This document shows, in pieces, positions 58,901 to 64,000 of a stretch of DNA of 64,000 nucleotides. Location of the stretch: assembly GCA_965207125.1 (NCBI GenBank), contig OZ242263.1:1860001-1924000 (forward strand). The letters are read 5' to 3'. The notes beneath the pieces are model-generated. The model did no database searches, had not been told where the DNA came from, and saw only the letters and a list, made by a program, of their open reading frames with translations. Both the position numbers and the translations under genes were made by a program. Position 1 is the stretch's first letter, and each line of letters begins with the position of its first letter. Source of the DNA: G965207125 sp965207125. Lineage in GTDB: Bacteria; Pseudomonadota; Alphaproteobacteria; Puniceispirillales; UBA1172.

Positions 58901-60132
58901 ATGTGAGGGGCACTAATGAACCCCCTCCCCACGCCAACAATCGTAAGAAAGTGACTATGAGTGAGCATGGACTTACCTTTAACAAGAATACCTTTATGCT
59001 AACCGGCAACCCGAAAGCATCTCTTGATAAACAATCGGTTCTGGTAAGGGCGAATGACGTCCGTTCTCCTTCAAGTATACGTGTGGTGGAACTGCGCTGG
59101 ACTGTCAATACACCGAACCGGGCTCCTGAGGTTGTCAATCCTCTCCAAGATCTAACTTGGAAATTAGAAGAAAACATAAGGCGAGGTGATGGGATCTCTG
59201 TAAGCGATATTTTCAGCGATCCTGACGGCGATGATTTGAGGATCACTGTAGATTTCTTTGATGAAGGTGGAGGGATGGCAAACCCTGGACAATCAGGGTT
59301 GAATTTTAATCAGCAAGAGATCATCGCCAACAATGGCATTAAGGGTGCTATTGGTACAGTATACACGGTTAGGATCACAGCGAGTGACGGTAGCTTAGAA
59401 ACTACGCATAGCTTTACTATCACTGTGGCTGCCGCAGGCGGGGCTAGCGGAGCCAGTGATGAAACTGACTCGGGCGCAGTGTTGGGTAACGGTATTGAAG
59501 GCGCGGTGATTGGCGATGAAACCGACACATTAGGCCAGATTCTGATCGGCGGCGATAACGCGCAAACCCTCAACGCAGGCGAAGGCGGTGATATGATCAT
59601 CGGCGGCCGAGGCGATGATACCATCAATCTGGGTGCAGGCGCAGATACTGTGCTGTATCGCTATGATGGTGCGGAGGACACCGCTCCGACGGCGCATGAT
59701 GGCGGCGATGTGATCAATGACTTTGATGTGGATGAAGACACCCTGATTCTCGCAGAAGCAGAGAATGAGAGTATCTACACAGACACCGCCGAGTTCTACG
59801 ATGCTATCAAAGGCGTTAGCCTGATTGTTGACGGAGATGGAAACATTACCGGTGTTGTGTTCACCTTCGCTGGTCAAGATGGCCCTGACCAAGACGCCGC
59901 GACTCAAGAGATCGATCTGACAGTTAATTTCGAGGAAGACGATTTTGTTGCTCCTTCAGACATTGACTTAACGGCCTTTGAGGATGCGGAAGACGGTGAG
60001 CGGGCGATCACAGATGGCGAGGAAACCGCCGCTTATGAGGTGATCGATGCTATTCTTGGCAGCAGCGTGGAACTAGCGAACTTTGATGATCTCGGTATTG
60101 AGTTAAATCCTGCGGAAACCGATATTATCTAA
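52936..60132 (+). CDS. G5: giant VCBS/He_PIG T1SS-type protein, intact
   Basis: 2,398 aa. Order by residue: family N-terminal domain (1-~162, MTDFKVLRYFLPGPSDTF); CSPG-like domain directly attached (~165-290); short RTX-like patch (~305-390); EF-hand module with loop DGDDDGSTTKVE and a variant first loop DLNSDGEITDAE (Gly to Ser at loop position 4); a cadherin-like domain; then five VCBS repeats alternating with He_PIG, four of them in near-identical He_PIG-VCBS units (56165-58375). A less repetitive region (58400-59420) and the shared tail (~2164-2398, ends ETDII) complete it. No Sec signal and no cysteine seen. Up to about 56160 it is near-identical to G4 minus one He_PIG domain. A secreted adhesin or matrix-type role via T1SS is inferred; nothing shows a catalytic function. 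Confidence 0.92.
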   Translation: MTDFKVLRYFLPGPSDTFTAGWYLTDNDDGLTRVGDMIPADNSEVYGVANQIIIDDNTPDDSTAGGVSPLSGGAGLDQFLITNTANSVTIDDDSGDNMIVFALDVEIKSITSDASGASPVYVITLSTDKVITVRNPSSFTFQHLGDTTRTAPISAAEFLTAYPFEAVIELSNLVYNAGGEVIVISQDNLLTSHGSQDDLSMLVYIIRGLPTNGTLWKGDTQLDDQSGSNSFTQEDVNNGLITYRPSDSSPAQSDSFSFVVVNSGVIPDIPKQVPGVFQITPREDVDVQNPEGDNTIDLSGETAPQKIDTGDGSDTITGGEGDDQIDAGTGDDEITLTLDDDEGNPVDAGADEVLYTFGYGGDGIDGGDAIKGFRRGQDKLKFVVNSDRTDITTLTAFLQSLEGADGEALTDDDAFTVTMMWGFDEDGVFYFDGVLLHFKEASAFSNGPLSSPVVSITFDERLGFDDLVEILGGAGNVADNFDGGLTAFKNLDEVLPRLFGENSIDFEVRPIDEVSVVDGPVAGAKVFFDLNSDGEITDAEKDAQRDDSGRSRYITGEDGTTQIPEQYVGRAFVADVDGAYDIATGERLEGEFRSLDEGRGGIATPITDLIVTYLEEVEGQAGTPTTEQEVLDEIFGDGEITLADILDAGNYEIPADTDTPENNKKDLISKISIALTEIKENDDLADGDDDGSTTKVEIVSAIKTLVDSPGDSSVEDLEAAVDARVTEVNAVRNGKPIAIPASVDGVEDTDYAFPDTPEALTGLFGFRDPSGNDPAADTSSFRGVYIRIDIENASLRLDDNTQVVADTDLSGSDTVDAIVGYVYVTFDNLDGLKITPAPNFNGDLALVYRVWDGEEVSSDAELIINIAGVNDAPVAGTDIASQSGTVGEKITDIDLSGLFTDIDGDEVTLTFTVTLAGSTVANADTGLSIRNDMLTGTLSGSLAAGDYTITVTATDPSGEMDTSEFTFTVLEKTIEATAGGNAATIVENDLVTYFATGTLTSSVSGTITLDGADGSGNLEATYGTMTFDGSVWRYELDNEDDDTQMLRDGDTEEEAFTFRDGTTSFTVTITINGANDVPVVESGNEIVEQAGQVGQEITAIDLSGLFTDVDAGDTFTLAVVLDDGSALSTIGLSYDPVANEITGTIRSDVSAGTYTIEVIATDGSGAASQPSTFDIVVAAFNNPPVIGGEVDGMIAEDAVDSTGTLTITDAEGDALPMVVLTDGAGQYGTLTFVASADGGVWTYRLNNANPDVQALKGDTLEDNFTFTAEGADPITVTITISGVNDAPVVESGNEIGGQTGQVGQEITAIDLSGLFTDVDTGDTFTLTVMVLSSDGNTKSGLDTIGLEYNSTDGIIGIPSDAGTYTIEVIATDGSGAASQPSTFTIVVVADGAPVIGGAVDSTIAEDAADPIMGTLTITDAEGDALPMVVLTDGAGQYGTLTFVASADGGVWTYTLDNANPAVQALKGDTLEDNFTFTAEGAAPITVTITITGVNDVPVVESGNEIGGQTGRVGQEIDAIDLSSLFTDVDTGDTLTLTVVLGGGFGASSPLATLGLEYDSDTKMITGTLLDSVVADTYTILVIATDGSGAESQPSTFDIVVAPDNAPVIGGEVDGTIAEDAANPLTGTLTITDADVGDALPMVVLTDGAGRYGTLTFVASGDGGVWTYRLDNANAAVQALKDNTLTDEFTFTAEGADDITVTITISGVNDAPVVESEIVEQAGQVGQEITAIDLSGLFTDVDAGDTFTLAVMVHDGSARVGLDTLGLTYDPVENEITGTIGSDVSAGTYTIEVIATDGGGSGAASQPSTFEIVISASSNNPTVFMVDTNVGTVVEDVEGQQSAMGMFTVEDPDTPGNPPIINIMGDDDSDGVVEGLYGTMVLDRDTNTWTYTLDPMRSQALQEPGPTGSQEPDEEEENVPPPERDFTFTAGDADPIVVTIEATGSNDVPEIIDGSEIVTQEWDADEEITPINVRNFFHDPDDPELIITLDVRGTNEPPPHANNRKKVTMSEHGLTFNKNTFMLTGNPKASLDKQSVLVRANDVRSPSSIRVVELRWTVNTPNRAPEVVNPLQDLTWKLEENIRRGDGISVSDIFSDPDGDDLRITVDFFDEGGGMANPGQSGLNFNQQEIIANNGIKGAIGTVYTVRITASDGSLETTHSFTITVAAAGGASGASDETDSGAVLGNGIEGAVIGDETDTLGQILIGGDNAQTLNAGEGGDMIIGGRGDDTINLGAGADTVLYRYDGAEDTAPTAHDGGDVINDFDVDEDTLILAEAENESIYTDTAEFYDAIKGVSLIVDGDGNITGVVFTFAGQDGPDQDAATQEIDLTVNFEEDDFVAPSDIDLTAFEDAEDGERAITDGEETAAYEVIDAILGSSVELANFDDLGIELNPAETDII
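56165..58375 (+). repeat. Tandem He_PIG-VCBS units in G5
   Basis: Four He_PIG segments alternating with three VCBS repeats, close to the G4 arrays at 32330-33655 and 40040-43015. Individual units combine variants found in different G4 units. Confidence 0.82.
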
Positions 60133-60139
60133 GGTTGAA
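59429..60139 (+). repeat. Homogenised 3' tail, copy 3 (G5)
   Basis: Same length as the G3 and G4 tails (703 bases to the stop). Upstream sequence is unrelated to G3/G4 right up to the boundary. Confidence 0.92.
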
Positions 60140-60191
60140 GGTTAAGTCTTAATTTTACGAGCATTTGCGGCATTTTGACGCACATATGTTC

Positions 60192-60337
60192 GGCGAGCGG
60201 TAATCACGGCCGGCATAATTGACGAGGAAACAGCTGCTTGTCAGGCGATCAATAACGTGCTTAGTAACAGTCTAAAACTGCTTAATTCTGGGAATATGGG
60301 CTTTAAATCAAGCTTTTAGGAAACTGGTCCTATCTAA
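60192..60337 (+). pseudogene. Remnant of a G1-type C-terminal tail downstream of G5
   Basis: Near-identical to the remnant at 52548-52665, with the same broken frame after GER, plus about 28 extra bases ('aatatgggctttaaatcaag' and following) before the final TATCTAAGG. Confidence 0.7.
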
Positions 60338-60413
60338 GGTGATCGCCGGCTACTAACTTCACGGGTATTTGTAGTGGGCTCTCCATGTGGTGACTCGTCT
60401 TGAAAGTTATAGA

Positions 60414-60442
60414 TTGCAAGAGAGTAGCCTTAGGAGTATAGT
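60414..60442 (+). promoter_or_regulatory. Possible promoter of G6
   Basis: TTGCAA (60414-60419), a 17-base spacer and TATAGT (60437-60442), positionally equivalent to the candidate before G5. It is followed by 154 bases that replace 8 bases of the G5 leader. Confidence 0.33.
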
Positions 60443-60598
60443 CTTGAATTAGGTGACAGATAGGGTGTGTTATCTCAATGGGGTAAAAATGGAGTTCGGT
60501 TTTCTATAATTATAGGACGAATGTTGGTCATGTGGGTTTTTAATGTTTTTAATGATCGTGTTGCTTTGGAGGACGTCGCCAGTGATGGTTGTGCGACC

Positions 60599-60760
60599 AT
60601 GGCAAAAAATCCCTATTATCTAAACTACTTTTTATGCTCACTGGTGCGTCCCTCGTTTGTGCTGCGTGATGTTTTGTGCCCTTTCGTGTTTTGCACCCTG
60701 CCAGTCTGCTTTAATGCTGGCGGCCTATTCCTGCTAAGAAAGGATAATTCTTATGACTGA
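60599..60760 (+). CDS. Small ORF overlapping the G6 start (possible leader peptide)
   Basis: 53 codons, the counterpart of 52782-52943, with changes F to P, A to V and S to C and several silent ones. It again ends by overlapping the G6 ATG (TATGACTGA). The frame is also open upstream to about 60467. Translation is unproven. Confidence 0.22.
   Translation: MAKNPYYLNYFLCSLVRPSFVLRDVLCPFVFCTLPVCFNAGGLFLLRKDNSYD
60738..60744 (+). promoter_or_regulatory. Ribosome binding site GAAAGGA of G6 (start 60753)
   Basis: GAAAGGA ends 8 bases before the ATG at 60753 and is identical to that of G5. Confidence 0.75.
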
Positions 60761-63700
60761 TTTTAAAGTTCTTCGTTATTTTCTACCTGGTCCGAGCGAT
60801 ACATTTACCGCCGGATGGTATTTAACAGACAATGATGATGGCCTAACCCGTGTGGGGGATATGATTCCTGCGGATAATTCGTTGGTCTACGGTGTTGCAA
60901 ACCAGATAATCATTGATAGCAATACTCCTGACGACAGCACTGCTGGAGGCGTTTCTCCTCTAAGTGGTGGCGCGGGTCTTGATCAATTTTTAATCACAAA
61001 CACTGCGAACTCGGTCACGATCGATGACGACAGCGGGGACAATATGATTGTCTTTGCGTTAAATGTTGAAATCAAGTCCATTACGAGTGATGCGTCTGGG
61101 GCCTCTCCTGTGTATGTCATCACTCTGTCTACCGATAAAGTAATCACGGTCATGAATCCGTCTAATTTCACTTTCCAGCATTTGGGCGATCGAACCAAAG
61201 CGGACCCTCTAACCGCTGACGCGTTTTTGGCCGCTTACGGGGAGCGTGATGATGGGACAGGGACGAGTACGAATATAAACGGATTCACGCCAACGGACCA
61301 ATTTGCGCCGGCCCCCACGACTGGTAGTGAATTGAGTGGAGCTATTGTTGAAGATGCAGCAGACCCCGCCGTTACGGGAACGTTCACCGTTGAGGACGGT
61401 GATGGAACGACCCCAGTCATCATGGAGCCATCTAGTCTTGATGGCAGATACGGTAGCATAGCATGGGTAGAGGGTAGCACTACAAACACTGGTACTTGGA
61501 CTTACACGCTGGATAATACGAAGCCAGAAACGCAAGCGCTAGCGGCAGGCCAGACAGCAACCGAAACCTTCACCTTTACTGTTGCTGATGATGGTGGCAC
61601 CGAGCCCGTTCAAATCGATGTGGTTATCACGGTAACCGGGGCAAATGATACGCCTGCGATTGCGATGGTGGATGATGGTACCGGCACTCTTGTCGCGGCC
61701 TCCATCGATGATCAAACCAAAGCAGCAGGTGAGGCGATCGATAATATCGATCTAAGTGATCTTTTCACGGACGCTGATGCCGGCGATATATTGACCCTGA
61801 CGTTCACGGTGACTCTTGCTGATAATAGCACGGTGACATTACAGGAGATTGGGCTTACTCACGAGACTCAGGACGAATCAGGAAATCCCGTTAGCAGAAT
61901 CACTGGTACGATCAATGCCCCCCCTGGTACTTATACGATCAGGGTCGTGGCCAGTGACAACGCTGGTGCGGAATCCGGTGCTTTGGCATTTGACCTTGAA
62001 GTCACTAGGGGAGAATTGGATATAGAACGCTCCACTTTTGCCTATAACATCGGTGAGGAGACCGTTATCGATCAGTCTAGTCTGCTGGTAATTTCTCCGA
62101 ATGAAGTTGATCTGACGAAACTAGTATACACGATCACCGGGTTGCCGAGCGGAGGTGTATTAGAGAATGATGGGACTCCACTTAATGTAAATGATACCTT
62201 TACCCAGGCGGATATTAACAACGGGCTCATCCGCTATATCCCGCCGGATGGTGATACGGGACGAGATGAAACGTTTACCTTCACATTCACAGACGATGCG
62301 GGGACTAGCGTAATTGATGTGACTCTCCAGATCACGTCCCGAGAGGATTTTGAAGTTGGGTCTCCTGACCAAGACAACGTGATAGATCTCTCTGGTGAGA
62401 CCGTGCCGCAGAAGATAGATACGGGGGATGGTAGCGACACCATCACCGGCGGTGAGGGGGATGATCAAATAGATGCCGGTGCGGGGGATGATGAGATTAC
62501 GCTTACCCGCGATGACAATGGTGAGCAGGTGGACGCCGGTGCCGATGAGGTGCTTTATACTTTCGGTTATGGCGGCGATGGCACTGATGGCGGTGATGCG
62601 ATCAAAGGTTTTCGCCGTGGTCAGGATAAACTGAAATTCGTTGTCAATTCTGACCGCACTGATATCACGACTCTGACAGAGTTTCTGCAAAGCCTCGAAG
62701 GCGCAGATGGTGAGGCTTTAACCGATGATGACGCCTTTACCGTCACCATGAAGTGGGGATTTGATGAGAATGGCGTCTTCTATTTTGATGGTGTGTTGTT
62801 ACACTTCAAGGAAGCCTCATCTTTCAGCAGCGGGCCTCTGTCTAGCCCTGTGGTCTCTATCACTTTTGATGAGCGGCTTGGTTTTGATGATCTGGTTGAG
62901 ATTCTGGGCGGGGCGGAGAATGTTGCGAATAACTTTGACGGCGGCCTCACAGCATTCAAGAATCTGGATGAGGTTTTGCCGCGTCTGTTTGGCGAGAATA
63001 GCATTGACTTTGAAGTACGACCCATTGACGAGGTCTCGGTTGTTGACGGCCCGGTCGCTGGCGCGGAAGTCTTCTTTGATTTGAATGGTGATGGTGAGGT
63101 CACCGACGCTGAAAAAGATGCCCAGCGTGATGAGTCTGGCCGTTCGCGCTATCTCACGGATGAGGACGGCACCGTTGATATTCCCGAGCAATATGTCGGT
63201 CGTGCCTTTGTTGCTGTTGTGGGGAGTGCTTATGACATTGATAGTGGCGAGCGTTTAGAAGGTGAGTTCCGCTCGCTTGATGATGGCGAGGGCGGCATAG
63301 CGACTCCGATCACTGACCTGATTGTCACCTACCTTGAAGAGGTAGAGGGTCAGGCTGGCATGCCGACCACGGAGCAAGAGGTTTTGGATGAGATTTTTGG
63401 TGATGATGTAGTCACACTCGCCGATGTTCTCGATGCGGGGAATTATGAATTGCCTGAAAGCGGTGCGCCGGGTGAGGCGAAAAAGCAGATGATCAGCAGG
63501 GCCGCTATAGCCCTGACCGAGATTAAAGAGAATGATGATTTGGCGGACGGTGATGACGATGGTTCTACCACTAAGGTTGAAATGGTCTCTGCGCTCAAGA
63601 CTTTGGTGGACTCTCCTGATGATTCCAGCGTCGCAGATCTCAAGGCTGCGGTTGATGCTCGTGTTGTTGAGGTTAATGCGGTTAAGGGCGGTAAGCCGAC

Positions 63701-64000
63701 CGCGACTCCGGCGAGCGTTGATGGTGTGGAGGACACTGATTACGCATTCCCTGATACGCCCGAGGCTTTGACTGGGCTCTTTGGTTTCCGCGACCCGTCG
63801 GGCAATGATCCTGCAGCTGATACATCGTCTTTCAGAGGCGTTTATATCAGGATAGCCATTGAAAACGCCTCGTTGAGGCTCGATGATAACACCCAGGTCG
63901 TTGCAGATACGGATCTTAGCGGTAGTGATACCGTGGACGCCATCGCCGGCTATGTTTATGTGACGTTTGATAATCTTGATGGTTTAAAGATTACCCCTGC
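60753..64000 (+). CDS. G6: giant VCBS/EF-hand T1SS-type protein, chimeric, 3' end outside window
   Basis: Open without a stop from the ATG at 60753 to the window end (1,082 codons visible). Residues ~1-140 are the G4/G5-type N-terminal domain (MTDFKVLRYFLPGPSDTF). At the FQHLGD codons (about 61173) it switches to G3-type sequence: VCBS (EDAADPAVTG), He_PIG and CSPG-like domain up to about 62378. It then returns to G4/G5 type at 'IDLSGETVPQKIDTGDG': RTX-like patch, then the EF-hand module with loops DLNGDGEVTDAE and DGDDDGSTTKVE. A short piece near 63447-63490 (YELPESGAPGEAKK) is G1/G3-like instead of the G4/G5 'PADTDTPEN'. The start is fixed by the GAAAGGA site. The remainder, probably further VCBS/He_PIG repeats and a tail, lies downstream. 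Confidence 0.9.
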   Translation, partial: MTDFKVLRYFLPGPSDTFTAGWYLTDNDDGLTRVGDMIPADNSLVYGVANQIIIDSNTPDDSTAGGVSPLSGGAGLDQFLITNTANSVTIDDDSGDNMIVFALNVEIKSITSDASGASPVYVITLSTDKVITVMNPSNFTFQHLGDRTKADPLTADAFLAAYGERDDGTGTSTNINGFTPTDQFAPAPTTGSELSGAIVEDAADPAVTGTFTVEDGDGTTPVIMEPSSLDGRYGSIAWVEGSTTNTGTWTYTLDNTKPETQALAAGQTATETFTFTVADDGGTEPVQIDVVITVTGANDTPAIAMVDDGTGTLVAASIDDQTKAAGEAIDNIDLSDLFTDADAGDILTLTFTVTLADNSTVTLQEIGLTHETQDESGNPVSRITGTINAPPGTYTIRVVASDNAGAESGALAFDLEVTRGELDIERSTFAYNIGEETVIDQSSLLVISPNEVDLTKLVYTITGLPSGGVLENDGTPLNVNDTFTQADINNGLIRYIPPDGDTGRDETFTFTFTDDAGTSVIDVTLQITSREDFEVGSPDQDNVIDLSGETVPQKIDTGDGSDTITGGEGDDQIDAGAGDDEITLTRDDNGEQVDAGADEVLYTFGYGGDGTDGGDAIKGFRRGQDKLKFVVNSDRTDITTLTEFLQSLEGADGEALTDDDAFTVTMKWGFDENGVFYFDGVLLHFKEASSFSSGPLSSPVVSITFDERLGFDDLVEILGGAENVANNFDGGLTAFKNLDEVLPRLFGENSIDFEVRPIDEVSVVDGPVAGAEVFFDLNGDGEVTDAEKDAQRDESGRSRYLTDEDGTVDIPEQYVGRAFVAVVGSAYDIDSGERLEGEFRSLDDGEGGIATPITDLIVTYLEEVEGQAGMPTTEQEVLDEIFGDDVVTLADVLDAGNYELPESGAPGEAKKQMISRAAIALTEIKENDDLADGDDDGSTTKVEMVSALKTLVDSPDDSSVADLKAAVDARVVEVNAVKGGKPTATPASVDGVEDTDYAFPDTPEALTGLFGFRDPSGNDPAADTSSFRGVYIRIAIENASLRLDDNTQVVADTDLSGSDTVDAIAGYVYVTFDNLDGLKITP
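61173..62378 (+). repeat. Interior segment shared with G3 (copy in G6)
   Basis: Partner of 19100-20301, about 42 kb away. The offset changes by only a few bases over 1.2 kb. Differences are scattered substitutions and small in-frame indels (for example DGTGTSTNINGF versus DGTGTNINGF). Confidence 0.85.

Noticed and set aside
1..64000. Insertion sequences or transposase genes as the cause of the rearrangements
   Set aside because: I found no transposase-like frame, terminal inverted repeats or target duplications. The repeats present are all explained by the giant genes themselves.

Overview
The window looks like an accessory 'giant protein' locus of a Gram-negative alphaproteobacterium of roughly even base composition, possibly a marine Rhodospirillales/SAR116-type lineage. 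The phylum call rests on a small minus-strand block encoding LptA-like and LptC-like LPS-transport proteins and a single-domain RNase D of the alphaproteobacterial type. The finer placement is inference only. Nearly all the rest (about 57 kb, plus strand) consists of six very large paralogous genes whose products look like type I secretion system (T1SS) surface or extracellular proteins. I see no Sec signal peptide, almost no cysteine, tandem VCBS, He_PIG/cadherin-like and RTX repeats, EF-hand-like calcium loops, and a conserved acidic C-terminal tail. No transporter genes (HlyB/HlyD/TolC-like) lie in the window. Layout: (1) 1-5061, 3' part of giant gene G1, truncated by the window edge. It is followed by a decayed RTX-gene tail (5105-5450) and a decayed G1-type tail (5541-5632). 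(2) 5806-15425, RTX gene G2, with four RTX blocks and eight VCBS/He_PIG pairs, broken by two single-base insertions (13090-13093 and about 13599). (3) 15745-17884, minus strand: rnd, lptC, lptA. (4) 18710-28699, G3, intact. (5) 28824-52488, G4, which would be about 7,887 aa if the single frameshift near 34126 were closed. (6) 52936-60132, G5, intact. (7) 60753 to beyond 64000, G6, truncated by the window end and visibly a chimera of G4/G5-type and G3-type sequence. How the parts relate: five genes (G2-G6) begin with the same ~150-residue N-terminal domain, and four of these use an identical GAAAGGA ribosome-binding site 8 nt before the start codon. G1 and G3-G6 share an EF-hand-containing middle module. 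G3, G4 and G5 end in an almost identical 0.7-kb tail. G2 and the remnant after G1 share a different RTX cap. Between these conserved ends the interior is a mix-and-match of repeated domains, some near-identical at DNA level within and between genes. Decayed tail fragments lie downstream of G1, G4 and G5 and resemble the G1 tail more than the tails now carried by G4/G5. I read this as a tandem array diversifying by recombination and domain shuffling, with tail replacement. That mechanism is inference; the mosaic breakpoints, repeats and remnants are visible in the sequence.
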